Position numbers and translations under genes: made by a program
Notes under the pieces: model-generated
Seen by the model: the letters and a program-made list of their open reading frames with translations, nothing else
What the model was told of the DNA's origin: nothing
The model's database searches: none
Part shown: positions 47,201 to 59,843 of the stretch, piece after piece
How the letters are laid out: every line of letters begins with the position of its first letter
How positions within the stretch are numbered: the stretch's first letter is position 1
Source of the DNA: Antitrichia curtipendula
Taxonomy: Eukaryota; Streptophyta; Bryopsida; Hypnales; Leucodontaceae
DNA length: 64,000 nt
Direction of reading: 5' to 3'
Assembly (NCBI GenBank): GCA_951230915.1
Contig: OX579634.1
Coordinates: 11,992,725-12,056,724, forward strand

Positions 47201-50200
47201 GGCTTCGTAAGCTCTGTCATTCCTTTGTGACTATTTAGTGATATCATGTTAAGATCATAGCTTAGAGAACCTCGGTATATATTGGTTTCTTGTATTAATA
47301 TTGTATTTTTGGTATTGTTGCTTGTATATGATATAGTCTCACATGCCCAGTATCCTTCTACAGCTAATACTTGTACCTATTATCATAGGTTGTGGATAAT
47401 CTGATCTGACCATCACATTATCTCATGAGTTTTCAACTTCTCATGTCAATCAATTTCAAAAAATGTCCGACTCGTTGGTTGTTGAGTTCAGATGACACCG
47501 CTTTTGGACTTGTCAATTACTGGTATACAAGCAAGCTTGCACGGTCGTATGGAGGCCTTTAGCGTAGTTGTCAATTTATCCTTGACAGCCACAACATTCA
47601 ACAGCAAGTTTGACGCATGGGAGCCTCTTATCGAACCATGTGATGCGTTTGTCAGGTGTGTTCCTGCATTTTTGTGCTGACATGCTTTTTAATCGATTGT
47701 CGTGTCAGCTTTGCAATCGGAATCTTAGACGTTTCAACACTAATTAGGCAAATGATATTGGGAAGTCGTGGGGACGTAACATACTTAGCTTAAGTTCTTG
47801 AAGTCAAATTTTTGCGATGTGGAGATATAAACGTGAAGTGTAAGTGGATTCGTTTGATGGATGACTCAGATACGAGTACGAAAGTGATCCACAAGACAAA
47901 GTTCGTCCTACTGTCTCAAGAGTTCAAATCAACACGCAGAGTGACTTCAATGTCAACGTTTCTGTCGCAAACGCAAACATGTTTTTGGAAGCCTACTCTA
48001 GTTGGATGAATCTCAGCAAACTTGAAGCCGGCGATAAGAAACGGGAATTGCAGGTAAGTTTCACATGAAGTAACTTCTGCTCTGATTTTTCGTCTTGCGC
48101 ATTTTGGTCATCGACTCTAAGTTAGTGTGATAATCAAACTATTTCTTTTGACTTTGATTTTCGAAATACTTTTTCTGGTTCTAATCCACCTAACACAATG
48201 TAGGGAGAAACGATAATTTTGTGCGGTGTTTACGATTGTAGTTTCTCCGTTCCACATGTTAACATTCTTGGGAATTGTCCAGGATAAAAGTCGAAGTTCG
48301 CTGGATCTTAGTCGAAGACTTTCTAGACTCGGTACTGATATGTCCATGGACGGGAAGGGCAATAAGAATACCTTAATTTTAGCCCACAACGAGGTAGGAG
48401 AACAGCTCTGGGTGAGAACTGCTGAGGGAAGTGGCAAATATCAAGTGTCAGCGTTACCATCAAACGGAACGGCGTCGATTAAGTTGCCAGTCAATCGCTG
48501 CATTCAAGATTCAACTCACAACGAGATGGCACAGGGACGCTCTGGGAAATTTGTGGCCATCAGAATTGGTGATGCTGAGGTAAAGTTTCGAACTCAATGT
48601 TGACTTGGCAATGTGTTAGATATGATTTTCGTCAGTGGTATTCTTGATCACTTCGTGTCCTACTAGACCCCATCAAACAATTAAAGCCCGTCGGAAATTG
48701 TATATGGAACTTTGTGTGGAGCGGCTGTAGGATTGAGTTATGCTGCGCTTTGTTGATTGCAGTATCATCTTTCAGTGTTTTCAGAAACTCGTATTGGATA
48801 CAGTTACCGCAGGATCAAGGTATCGGAGGAAGGGAGTACCTGGCAGCAATCCAAATTGTGCCTGTACATGCAGCCACTGATAGCAGGCAACTACAATTCC
48901 AGAGTGCCCGTACTCGATGTGTGAATCCCAGAAAAGATATTGACCGCCAAGTGCGAGTCTTCTGGGACGAAGTTTTTGTATTTGAAGTCAAATCTGGGGT
49001 ACGTATGCTACGTGTCATATTTTCGGACCAATTTTGTTGATTCTTTGACAATTTAATGTCTTCCGGGTGATGTGTATCTTCCTTTTTCTTGCTTATGTCT
49101 TATATTTCCTCTCCTTAGGCCAAAGGAAGACGGATACATTTATGGATTATAAACACATGCTTGTGTAATCAAGACTGAATGTACTCGTCCTGCAGGAAGT
49201 AAATCGAGTCGAGATTGTTGTGAATGACCTCTCTAGAGGTAAGTTTACATCTTGTCTACTCATGAGGACTGATATCTAATGGTTACATAATTATTATTAG
49301 ACTGAGGCTAGGCAAGATTTCGGATTTGATGAAACACAAACACCCCTCAAAGTTTTGCCGACTTTCCACCTGACGCTGGTTTCGTGCCATTTTTGGTAAC
49401 TGGCAGGGTCGCCTGTGGGGTATTGCACATTCGAGCTCATTGATAAAGGGAGGAATAGATTGAGAAAGGACGAAAGTGACCTTACTGGTTCTTCTTCTCT
49501 TGAACTAAGACCTCAAACTCTCTATCCACCTAAAGAAGTTAAAAGAGAGGTAATTTCCAAGTTTTTGAAGCCATGGTTGGCTATGGCTACTGTATTTGGG
49601 CGTTTGAATCCTGAATTGAATTTAGAGTTGCAGTGCTTGTCACTGACATTGATCACTATTACTTAATGCGATGAAGCCTTTGGCGAAAAAGATCCGACGG
49701 TATGGATGATTTCTGTTCAAAATTCGCTATGTTCTTATTGGTTATTGCAACTGACAGGACGATGGTGATCAGCATGGTGAAGCTGGTGGAACTGGTCACG
49801 TGATGCTAGCGGCACATTTTTTCACCGTGTATGGAGAAGACACCGATGACGAAGATCCTGAGGATGCAGAATCTCGAAAAAATGTTGGTTCTCATAACTT
49901 GGGCACAGTTGAAGTATCCGGGTCGAGAAAGGGGCCATGGTCTCCAGTGAGGTTAAATTATGGACTTGGTCCAGCACCCTGGCACTTAGGAAGGGATAGT
50001 TTGGCTAGTGAAATGTTTGTTAATGACGGAGTGAAACATCTTTTTGTTCGTACCCTAGTGACGCTTATGAACGAGACGGAGTATCATCTGGAAGCTCGCC
50101 TGTGTCCAGATTTCCTTGTGGGTCAAGAAACCGAGGAAAACACAATGGATTTTGATAATAATTCGGAGAATTCCGTGGAGGAAGAAATATTTGAGAACGA

Positions 50201-53200
50201 AAGAAGTCAATCCGGGAAAGGATGGGATCATCCGACGTTGCCGAATGATCCAGGTCATTGGTGCTCACGAGACCTGTCTGGGCCCTCGAAGGTACCTACC
50301 TTTACCATTCTATTCAATCACCAAATTTTACAAAACTACATATGCTTCACATAATTTTCTTCTACCGTAGTAGCTAGTCGAATCAATATCTACACAGCCA
50401 TTATAGACTGCACCTCAAGCATGCTTGTCAACTGAAGTTTCTCGAACTCTATGTTGTTGGGAGATGATCTATTGCCTTGATCCATGCATTTTACATAATC
50501 TAGTTTAGTTGTCGCCTTCATATTTTAAATTAATATTTATTCTTGCATGACCATTTTAAATGCTAATTTATCCGCTATATCTGCGATGTGCAGGAGTTTC
50601 CTAAATTTCCACTCCCTGAGGGTTGGGTTTGGATGACCGACTGGCGACTTGACAGAACCGGAGCAGTCGATCACGATGGATGGGCTTATGCGAATGACTT
50701 TCACACGTTGAAGGACTGGCCTCCTAGTAGTAGTTATGAAAAAAGCTCCATGATCGTACGACGTCGTCGGTGGATTCGCTCGAGGCTATGCAAGGACACT
50801 TCGAGGAATATGGTGATCTCGCTTGGAACTTTGGAGCCTCATTCTACTGTTGCCTGCCCAATTGCCAGTCTACGGGCAGGTGGACTGGATTACGTTGTTC
50901 AGGTACTGATTTCTTAGACAGGCACAAATATTGTTAGCTCGTCATGAAACTGCTTCTGGATTGTTGAGTACATATTTCCTGAAAGTTGAATTGTATCCAA
51001 CTGTTCTGTTACTAGAAGATCTTTGTGTTTGTTTTTGCTAAAATTTAAGGCTTGAAAATGGTGGGATGAACTGGCAAAGAAATCTTAGTTCTAATTCATC
51101 TGTTTCCGAAGTTCTAATCCATGAGCGTATACATTATTCATGCAATGTCCACGAAAGCTAACATTCACTTTCGGCGTCAAATTCTATAGGTGAAGCCTCG
51201 TACCGGATCAGTGAACTCAGGCGTGGCACATAGCTGGAGCTCAGCTGTTTCATATAGAGGGAAACCTGAGCTGGGTAGGGCTCGACAACCTTCAAAAGAG
51301 CTTCGAATCCGTGGGCTTCAAAACACTGAAAACCTTTTAAATTGCCCTGTCTTAGCAAGCAGCAGCAATGAGAAAGATGTCTGGCTTTGTCTCCAAATCA
51401 AGGCAACTGAGGTTGGCAAGAGTAGTCAACAGGATCCCATTGAGGATTGGCGCTTAATTGTCTCTGCGCCACTCGACCTTGTGAACTTTTTACCTGTGCC
51501 ATGTAAATATACTGTCTCTGAAAAGGCCAATGGGAAGGGTCTTGTGGAGCTCCAAAGTGGGTTAGTCGAGCCTGAAAAATCGGAGGCCGTTTTCCTTGCT
51601 GACTTGCGCAAACCTCTTTACCTGAAGTGGATTCCAGAGGGTGGCTGGCAAGCCCAGGGGGTAGAGTTCTCTCAAACCTGCGTTTTCGTTCGTATATTTT
51701 TCAGATATCTGTTGTGTAGTGTCTTGGAATCTTGGAGATTAAATCTGACTGTCTTGATTATGGTGCTCTTCACCTACGTCTTTCACCAAATTTATGTGTC
51801 TATGATGCTCGTATTATGCAGGAAGATGTCCTGATCTCGCAGTCGGGAAAAGACCCAGCGAAGGGAGTGGTGGTCACGAATGGAGTGAGGTAAATTGATC
51901 AGTCTTGCTCCTCTCAGTGTTTTGTCAGTCTTTGGTTGTCAATTCGAGATTATCTTCTCGTTTACAAATGTACCATATTTTCTTTCGATGCTGTTTATGT
52001 GCGCTTGATGGAAAACCTTATTCAGTTTGAAGCACAGTGTCTTCCAAGTATAAGTTGTCTATTTTTATGGTTGCAGGTTTATTTTCTTAGAGAAATTTCT
52101 CTTAGATTTAGTTTGTTCCAATGTTACCGTGCTCGCGGTAATTTGGAGGGAAAGCCTTTCACAAGTCCGTACATGTGCTTGATTTGAGTCCCATCTGCGT
52201 TTGAGCATGAATGAAGTTCTCTGTCAAGGGAAAAAGTGCGATAGAGTTTCCTGTAATTATTTGAACATTGTGGGCAAACAACCTTTGTCATGATCGATTT
52301 GAGGTCGTCCTTACAATGAAATACGTCGCATACGGAGGTGCTGACATGCAAATCTCAACATTATACAGCATGTTACTGAAAATGAATTGGCGCCACTGAG
52401 ACAATATTCTGAAAGTACAATCGGGGTTTCAATGCTGCAGGGATTTGGCCATTCACATGCAATACGATAATGGGAGCAATGACTTATCAGCCCGAGTTAT
52501 TCAGTTTTACGTTCCGTGCTGGTTGGATAGTGCTGGTTGCCCTTCTTTGAAATACAAGCTGATTGGGGTTGAGAATCAGGGACGGAAGAAGTTCAAGAGC
52601 GACAGAAGCTGGTTTAGTAAAAAGTCCTTGGAGGAAATTGATGAGGAAGATATGCATCAGTTCCCTACCATGATTTCGAATTTCGACAGCAAGGCTATGG
52701 GACTAGCGGTGGCTATGTCAGGGTCTGAAAGCACGCAGTTTGGCCCTGTTGCACCCTTGGGCCCTCTAGAGGATCCTGTAAGTACTCATTTTCTACCTTG
52801 TCTAGAGAGGTATTGGAAAGCTTTAGTTGAAAATAGAGAGTGTGATTTGTGACAATTAGAATTCCCCAAGCTTCCAGATGCATCCCAATTCCAGATGACA
52901 GTTCAGATGATCAGAAACGCTGAAAGGAAAGCAGAAGATTTCAATTGGAACATGAATCCAAACAGACGTTCGAAAGTCATGTTATGTTTTTAACTACCTT
53001 ACTGCTATGACAGGGTAAAACTTGATGTATTTGGTGATTTTAATATGTGCAGGATGGGAATGTAGATCTTCGAGTCGTTGATAATAATAATTCGCACTTC
53101 AGATTCCTCGTTACAACAACATCACACCCAGATGGGTTTGCTCAAACACAGGTACTACCATCTGGTTTAAGAATCAAACAATGCGGTCCAGCTGCATCAT

Positions 53201-56200
53201 CTGTGTAACTCACAAAGATTGTGTTGTTTTTGTTGCAAAGTACTATTCTGACCTGTGGGATGTGAACCAGGTGGTACGTTTACGTCCATACACATTGTTC
53301 ACAAATCGAATTGGAATACCTCTTGAGTTGAGGCAGGCGGGTGGGGATCAATTGATGACTTTGAATCCTTGGGATTGGCGGACCACATTTGCCTTTCCAG
53401 CGGTGCAGGAACCCCTTCATTTGCAGGTGAATGAAGGACATACTCTCTGCAATGGATTATGAAATACAAATTGAGTGCTGATGCTGGATGTGCACCATAA
53501 TCTGATTAATATTATGCTGGAACTGGAGTTGAAAGTGTTTAATATTCGATATGGACTTTTATTGTTCGATATTGAGCTGATCGAAACACACCTATGATAC
53601 ATTTTCTCTTTCAGATTCGATTGGAAGGATCAGAATGGTCGTTCCCGTTTCCTTTGGATAAGGAAGAGCTTATGAACATTACTGTGCGCCATACTGATGG
53701 ACGAAGGCAATCAGTACGGCTGGATGTCCGTGGGTATGAGGATGGATCTCGGTTTATTGCCATCTTTCAGTTGGGTTCAAGTCGAGGTCCTTACAGGTTT
53801 GTGAAGTTTCAGCTTCCGTAACCATGCACGTTTTTATTCAGATCTTATGTAACTACGGTTCTCGATCATGTAAGGTGCCTTCGTATGCCGGATGTATGCA
53901 AATTAGCATTGTCTTAAACTATGGACCTCACCAATTGAGAATCCTGTACAAGGTAGTTCCTACTGAATTCTCTACAGGGTACATTTTCCAATACGATCTC
54001 TTGATACATACAATTCACCCCAGACCGTATTGATCGGTTGTCATCGTCTTGCAGGGTTGAAAATAGGACGGGTAGGATTAAAATTAAATATCGTCAGGTT
54101 GGTCTAGATGAAAATTCATGGAGGAATGTAAGACCGCATTCGTCAGCCACCTTTGCTTGGGAGAATCTTCTAGGTGAAAAGCTTTTGGAGGTCATCCAAG
54201 ACGGAAGGGATGCCGCACAAAGTGCTAAGATAGATCTTGACAAAATGGGTGATCACCCTATGATTTCTGGTGGCAAGTCTGATTCTTTAAATATTTGCGT
54301 TCGGGTATGTCAATCTAAACTTTCTTTTCATCTATTTCGAAGATAGCAGAACTGATTACCGTGGAGAGTTCTTACTGTATTTACTTATGAACGGCTTTGG
54401 CACGAACTTGTGATGCAGATCGTTCTGGTTCTATTGAAATGTTTCTGTTATTTGTTCCGAATTTGTCGCAAATGAAATTCATGCTAAGCACTGTTATATT
54501 TTCAGGTGGTGGATGCTCCAGAGGCCAAGGTAGTGAGGTTCTTTGATCCAGAAGTGGATATTCAAACCAAAGAAGATGTTGAAGGTGAAGAAATCGAGCA
54601 AACGGTTCCAAGTCGAGGTGCGACGCAACCCATGCAAGATGACCAAGAGAGGCGCCCGGAAGCTCCATCTCAAATGCAGGTCACTGTGGGTATTGGCAAA
54701 CTGGGTCTATCAATTGTTGACCATCAGCCACGGGAATTAGTTTTCCTTGTCATTGAAAAGGTGGACCTTGCCTATGCAACTGGACTAGGCGAGGACGTTA
54801 GTAGGTAAGAGCAAGATCTATAACCGCCTTTCCTGTAGGACAGCAGTCATGTTTTCTTAGCGCTCTCTCTACCTTATTTTTGTCTTCCCTTCATTAATTT
54901 TGCAAGGTGGTACAGGTTCACAGCCACGATGGGATATATGCAAATAGACAATCAGCTTCCTCATACACCCATGCCTGTACTACTAGCCCCTGAGCTTCAC
55001 GAACATGAGGGCTTTGTTATCAATGCCATTGCATCCATGAAGGCTGAGACTAATGAAGCCGTTAAAGTTTATCCATATCTTGGTTTGCAGGTGCGCTGTT
55101 CTGACTGTCAGTTGCCATGACCCTGCTGATCATATGACTCCCACAGTTGTTTTCAATTTTGATTCTGATATGCTAAGGTCTCTCAGGAAAGAAAGTCCGG
55201 GCGTTAGTAAGTAGACACTTCATCTTATTCGGATGCGGAGTATTATGTTATATTCTGTCATGTTTATAAGAGGATTTTCATGATGCTTCTGCACATGAGA
55301 GAAACTGCGTTGTTGAAGCAAATCAATTGATTGATTGCAGTTAACTAAAAGCGCATGGCGTATTAATGCACACGAAGCGTTAATATGGGCATTGTTGGAG
55401 ATGTATAACAAGCTACATCTTGATCGTCTCGCATCGGGTTCTCCAGCAGTTGTCCAAGTGGACCCAGAGATTCGCATAGAGTATGCTTATATTTCCCCCA
55501 TCTCTTTTCTCTGCTTTGAATTTCTATTGGAATAGATTTGATATCAAAATCATATGAAAAGCATCACACCCAGAAATAAAAAATTGTTTGGCAACACTAA
55601 CTTATGTGTTGCAACACATAAAGAATTGAGAAGAACCATTGCTCTGTACGCCTATTTTGTATTTGAAACACGTAGAATTGCTTGCGATTATTCTTGTTTC
55701 GCATCGTAGTCCCATGTATTCATGTAAAGTGCCCCTAAAGATTGCGATTGGTTTCAGAAGTATTTTATAAACGAATTCGAACAAATATTCCAACTAGAAT
55801 TCAATGTGGCTGATTTCAGGATATTTTCAAAATCAGTTTTAGTAAAATGTTGTTATTTTCAGGACGTTGAACTTGTCTGAAGTGCGGTTGAAGCTCTCAT
55901 TGGAAACAAGTCCAGATCAGCGACCGCAGGGAAAACTTGGCATCTGGGGTCCTGCAGTTACCACGCTAGGAAACATTTCTAAAATGCCGGTTAGTATTTT
56001 CCATCCGATGATCTGTAGCAAGTACTGACAGTGTTTGTTGGTGCTGTATGATTTGTGCCGTGTCCTGCTTAGATCCACTTTGAAAATTACAATATCATAG
56101 ATGCAGACTGATCAGTTAAAGCACTTCAGCAAAATATAATTGACTGACAGCTCTGGTATTCAATATGCATCATAATAGTGGGTGGAAGGTTATAATTGGT

Positions 56201-59200
56201 GATCCGCGTTAGTTTCAGTTGGTTTTATATTTTGTATTTCCAATGTAGAGGGGTTAGTAGTGTACATTATATCAGTCTATCCTTGCACACCCATCATTCT
56301 AGTTTGCAAGTCACTCTCGGATTGTCATTATTCTCTTTGATGGAGCTAATCGAGTCCAATCACGTTTGATGTCAGATCAACTTCCGCCCTATATTTCGGG
56401 AAAATCGGCGGATGCGAAACAGTCAGGTACAAGATCAGATACTGAACCGAGTGAAACGGGATATTATTCACCAATCTCTTCGGCTTCTGACAGGTGTGAA
56501 CGTCATTGGCATGACGAGTTCCACACTTGGGACTATGAGCCGAGGAGCCGCAAGTTTATCAAAAGATGATGATTTCGTGCGTGTCAGGACTAATCAGGTC
56601 AGGCTGTTGATTCATGTCATCTTTTCAATTGGACACTGCAGTCCTATGTTTCAGATAGAATTTTTACCCTACATGAGGTTTCAGAACTTTATTACCGTCG
56701 TTTGGATAGTTAAAGGGGTTTTCTGCTCAATTTGGCGGCTCCTGAGGAATGTATATATCTTTCTGATGGTTGCAGGAGACCGCGAGAAAAGTAACAGGCG
56801 TGGGAGATGGCGTGGCCCAAGGAACAACGTCATTGGTCCGAGGTGTGGGTTATGGAGTCAAAGGAATCGTGACAAAACCCATCGATGGTGCGCAAGATAG
56901 GGGAGCTGCGGGATGTATGCAAGGGGTGTTCAAGGCCTTGGTTGGGGTGGTTGTGGAGCCCCTAAGTGGGTGTCTGGACTTTATGGCTCTGAGTGTTAGT
57001 GGCATAGGCACAAGCTGTTCAAACTGCTTCGAAGTTTTTGATCACGACCAGAAATTTCAACGATATCGCCTTCCTCGCGCTATCAAGGGAGACGGCATTC
57101 TCACTGCTTATGATGTTCATGCTGCCCGAGGCCAGGTATGGTTACCATTGCAGTTTAGCCATTCCTCCGCAGGCGTGCATTGTGTACAACCAGATAGTGA
57201 CTGGTGGTTTGTGTTACAAGTTTGAATGAGTGCAAATCTTCTAGAAAAGAGGTTTATCCTGCTAAATATTGATAAAGGAAGTTGCTCTCTGAGATTTTTC
57301 ACTACCGTGATATCTATTAAACTTCGCGGAAGAGCAGGTTTGCGATGTTGCTGAAAGTGTATTCTGACCTGCTCCAGCAAAGTAGATTGAATTCAGTGTT
57401 TTGGGGTCATTGCAGGCCATTTTACAGCTAGCTCAAAGTGGCGGCACAATTGGGAGCAAGGATGTGCTCAAAACTGCAGGAGCTTTTGCCTTCTCAGACT
57501 TTTACCAAAATCATTTTTATCTCCCCAATAACTCTATCCTCGTGATAACCAACCGACGCGTTTTGATGCTACAGGTTAGCGACTATGTTTTTTACGAATT
57601 TTGATTGAGGGTGTCATCTTACTTGAAATGCTTTTTTTTGTGGAGTGGTCAATGAGCAATGTACAAAGAAAACACATTTTTCGTGCCCTGGAATCTGGGC
57701 TTGTTCTCTTTATCAAATATGTTGCTCATAGTTTGACGAAGTTCTAATATCGGATGAGTTTTCCGACTACTTACCAACCGATCCTTATTTGCAATGAATA
57801 CGATTGGGTCACTGGAATGTGAAATCTGAGACGTGGTTTTACATCATTTCTGACAGAGCCCGTCGTCACATACGCGAGACAAGAAAAAGGAGCTTTCAGA
57901 CCCATGCACAACTCAATGGGAAATTCAATGGAACAATTTGCTGGCCGTGGAGGCTAACGAGCAGGTCCTCCTTCACATCAAAAATTCCACAAAGGATTTT
58001 ACTAAAGTCATACCGTGCAACCCTTCAAATGGTTCTGAGACCCCTCAAGTCACTGAAATTTACCAGGCCATTCACGAGCAATGGCGGGCAGTTTGTCCAA
58101 CTCCTGAAGATCCATCGAAGGTCAAGGTAATGAACTGATCCCGGGACTGAAGCAATTGCATGTGCTCTTTTATATTAGAGAACTAATTGCGGACATCTTC
58201 ATCATAGTCAAAATGGCGCCATCTCTGTTTAAAATATTTGACATACTAAAGAGGGGATGTATGAGGTTATTAATGACAGAAATCCCGGAGGTTTGGAAGA
58301 AGTTTCAAGTCAAGACCGGCACATGATAATGGAAAAGGTGGCAGGAGTAGCCAAGCCAATTCTAGCCGATTGCTTGCCGAGGGGTCTGACCCTTCAGGTT
58401 CTTCAGGACTAGGATGGGAAGAACAGGGAGCTCCAACAAGTGGAGGGGATGACGAATTTCGGTTAGAAACCTCTTTAGGCACATCAATCTGGAGTTGTAG
58501 TAATACGAACGGTTCTTGCACGGTAAGAGCGACTTCTCATATTGTCAGCATCTCGTCATTCTTAATAATAATTAGGAGTAAGATGAATTCGATGCCTCAG
58601 TGTAGGGTTACTTACTACAAATCGTAATTCGATCAGGACTTTGTTGGTTTAGTTATGTATGTTTTACGTAATAATTTATCAACCGCAGTTATTACGGTTC
58701 ATGAAAATATGCTCATGAAAATTACATTCCTTGTGTTGCAGGGGTCAACAGACGCTGATAGTATCTCATTTTGGCGACCTGATCCACCACCTGGGTGAGT
58801 CCCTTTGACATGGCCGCATTATGTGGTATTTTACGTGTGAGAGGAAATACTAACAACTTGTATTCGCACTTAAACTTGCGATGCTCCAGTGTTTTACATG
58901 AGCTGTTGGAAATATTCGAAGAATTGTTTTGAATTGAATGTCAAATTCACCGACTGAGCTGGTTGCACTGTTTGTGGACGCTCAGCTCTTAGTTTTCGTT
59001 ATCTATCTTGCAGGTACGTATCTGTTGGAGATGTGGCATACGTTGGAGACTATCCAGATAGTCAAACTGTCATAGCCTACAGATACGACGAGGGCCGATT
59101 TGAGAAACCTGTGGGTTTTGATCTGGTATGAACGTCTACTTTCACCAAACTATTCCCTCTTCGATTGAGTTTGGTCATGTCCTTCGTTGTAATTTGAAAA

Positions 59201-59843
59201 AACGTTCATGAGGTTTCTCACATCTTATACATTCAGCTCGCTCTAGTTGCACACACGACATTTGGATGTTGTCCAATAACGTGTGAACACTTGACAGGAG
59301 TCTATTTGTTTCCCTGAGCCAGTACAATTAGAGAGGGTACAGGGGAAGTTTTACTCATCTTTCATAAAGACATATAATTTTTCCTTTTGCCCCACAATCT
59401 TTTCCGACCATTGAAAGATGATCTCCCCATTGCACACGTCTCCTTGATTGATGCCCAGATATCATGGGAACGTCTAACCTTTCCGAAAGCCCTTTTCTAA
59501 GCAGTCTAGATACTTTGGACAGGTATGGAGGAACTGGAAAGATGGATCTGGCAGTCCCATTTCCATTTGGATGCCGAAGGCGCCAGAAGGTTATGTGGCA
59601 CTCGGGTGCGTGGTGTGCGATGACTACGAAGAGCCGCAACTGGACGTGGTTTGGTGTGTCGAGCGTGACCTGACGGAAGACGCGACCTTGGAGGAGACCG
59701 CGATTTGGAGGGCCCCAAATGAAGCTCCCTGGCAATGTTTCATCTACCCAGTGGCAAGTGAGGTCAAGACCTTCATTGCGCTGCGAGAGGAGAGTAATGA
59801 GCACACGCCCAAGCCTAGAAAAATGGCTGCTCCTGCTCCTTAA
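26414..59843 (+). CDS. VPS13-family bridge-like lipid transfer protein (70 exons, 4,684 aa)
   Basis: VPS13 proteins form long hydrophobic grooves that carry phospholipids between membranes at contact sites. The start is MLEEQLAFYLDKYLGEYVKG, the typical chorein N-terminus, and the stop is TAA at 59841-59843. All 70 exons join in phase (14,055 bp including stop); exon coordinates are given in the nine segment entries that follow. Domain order: chorein N and lipid-groove repeats, PH domain, further groove repeats, Vps62/DUF946, C2-like, dysferlin (DysF) motif, adaptor-binding (SHR-BD) region, VPS13 C-terminal/ATG2-C-like region, second Vps62 segment. This is the plant arrangement with PH, C2 and DUF946, known from Arabidopsis At4g17140/At1g48090 rather than SHRUBBY. 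One intron has a GC donor, and two exon borders have close alternative sites. Confidence 0.95.
29071..29651 (+). other. GC-AG intron in VPS13
   Basis: Exon 6 ends ...ATTCAGAAG at 29070 and the intron begins GCAAGT. The acceptor TTATGCAG ends at 29651. The conserved text GGALDRIQK then SGELNRLSFYFDTD reads across, fixing the border. It is the second CAR|GCAAGT donor in this window. Confidence 0.85.
32308..34868 (+). other. VPS13 exons 13-19: lipid-groove repeats (aa 554-916)
   Basis: Exons: 32308-32409, 32590-32694, 32882-32977, 33157-33224, 33616-33739, 33958-34341, 34659-34868. Recognisable text includes DWSLEAKAAPCYVN, FFSSKEAVSRDVALQTAAAL and KFFLDLDIAAPKVTIPTDFY, the VPS13 hallmark that begins a beta-groove repeat. 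Exon 18 carries an acidic, Ser-rich loop (about 60 residues) typical of disordered insertions between strands. Confidence 0.88.
35725..37620 (+). other. VPS13 exons 20-24: PH domain and following segment (aa 917-1100)
   Basis: Exons: 35725-35834, 36022-36118, 36246-36344, 36917-37087, 37546-37620. The pattern WESRYGALAGPFLYLLES...SLIGKKVFNVP...ALLLRFADEDSRNNWQGRF, ending in the characteristic late Trp, is a PH domain inserted between groove repeats, as in plant VPS13 of the M type. It would bind phosphoinositides or proteins; that role is inferred from the fold. The 855-bp intron before it (34869-35724) contains no missed exon that I can see. Confidence 0.85.
38002..44360 (+). other. VPS13 exons 25-37: middle groove repeats (aa 1101-2248)
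   Basis: Exons: 38002-38625, 38889-39392, 39568-39711, 39937-40050, 40239-40423, 40569-40677, 40834-40977, 41153-41503, 41700-41950, 42329-42752, 42909-43109, 43459-43559, 44068-44360. Exons 25, 26 and 32 hold long Ser/Asp/Glu/Lys-rich linkers. Landmarks are LDISLLKPIIIMPR, EELRASLSDKEYQVITECVT and MLVVDAQLSPTRQQ. Exon 33 has two in-phase donors, 41945 (GTGGGG) and 41951 (GTATGA), six bases apart; I chose the stronger 41951. Confidence 0.85.
44582..48579 (+). other. VPS13 exons 38-46: Vps62/DUF946 region (aa 2249-2932)
   Basis: Exons: 44582-44675, 44976-45368, 45647-45882, 46136-46322, 46447-46780, 47045-47206, 47492-47655, 47870-48053, 48283-48579. The repeated phrase FWRPRPPPGFGVLGDCVTP / IWRPNVPSGCAMVGDIAVKG / FWIPVAPPGYSVIGCIAG is the Vps62 signature, present several times. 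Exons 43-46 return to groove-type sequence (LSITGIQASLHGR, DFNVNVSVANANMFLEAYS). Vps62 segments are a plant feature of the family and have no settled function. Confidence 0.87.
48813..50902 (+). other. VPS13 exons 47-51: C2-like domain and DysF motif (aa 2933-3337)
   Basis: Exons: 48813-48998, 49196-49238, 49407-49549, 49758-50291, 50594-50902. C2-like text is VRVFWDEVFVFEVKSG then VNRVEIVVNDLSRGSPVGYC. Exon 50 contains RKGPWSPVRLNYG and an acidic linker. Exon 51 has a dysferlin/peroxin motif (GWVWMTDWRL, GWAYANDF, MIVRRRRWIRSRLC). Exon 47 could also start nine bases earlier, at 48804. Confidence 0.85.
51190..54304 (+). other. VPS13 exons 52-58: adaptor-binding (SHR-BD/VAB) region (aa 3338-3858)
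   Basis: Exons: 51190-51660, 51822-51889, 52441-52777, 53053-53151, 53271-53426, 53615-53796, 54055-54304. Diagnostic text includes DWRLIVSAPLDLVNFLPVPC, ARVIQFYVPCWLDSAGCP, RLRPYTLFTNRIGIPLELRQ and VRPHSSATFAWENLLGEKLL. In yeast this region recruits VPS13 to organelles through Pro-x-Pro adaptors. In plants the related SHRUBBY-binding domain was defined in SHR interaction work. Confidence 0.87.
54506..58126 (+). other. VPS13 exons 59-66: VPS13 C-terminal / ATG2-C-like region (aa 3859-4442)
   Basis: Exons: 54506-54804, 54916-55090, 55341-55480, 55863-55989, 56376-56597, 56776-57135, 57416-57574, 57857-58126. Landmarks are MGYMQIDNQLPHTPMPVLL, LSEVRLKLSLETSPDQRP, TGVNVIGMTSSTLGTMSRGA, VVEPLSGCLDFMALSVSGIG and ILVITNRRVLMLQ (start of a PH-like fold). 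Amphipathic helices here usually touch the acceptor membrane. Exon 60 could instead start at 54907 (CAAG acceptor), adding three in-frame residues. Confidence 0.88.
58280..59843 (+). other. VPS13 exons 67-70: linker and terminal Vps62 segment (aa 4443-4684)
   Basis: Exons: 58280-58522, 58742-58794, 59014-59125, 59523-59843. Exon 67 is a basic, Ser/Gly-rich linker. The rest reads ISFWRPDPPPGYVSVGD, VWRNWKDGSGSPISIWMPKA and PEGYVALGCVVCDDYEEP, a second copy of the Vps62 signature at the very C-terminus. The protein ends with a short Lys/Pro/Ala-rich tail before TAA. Confidence 0.88.
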
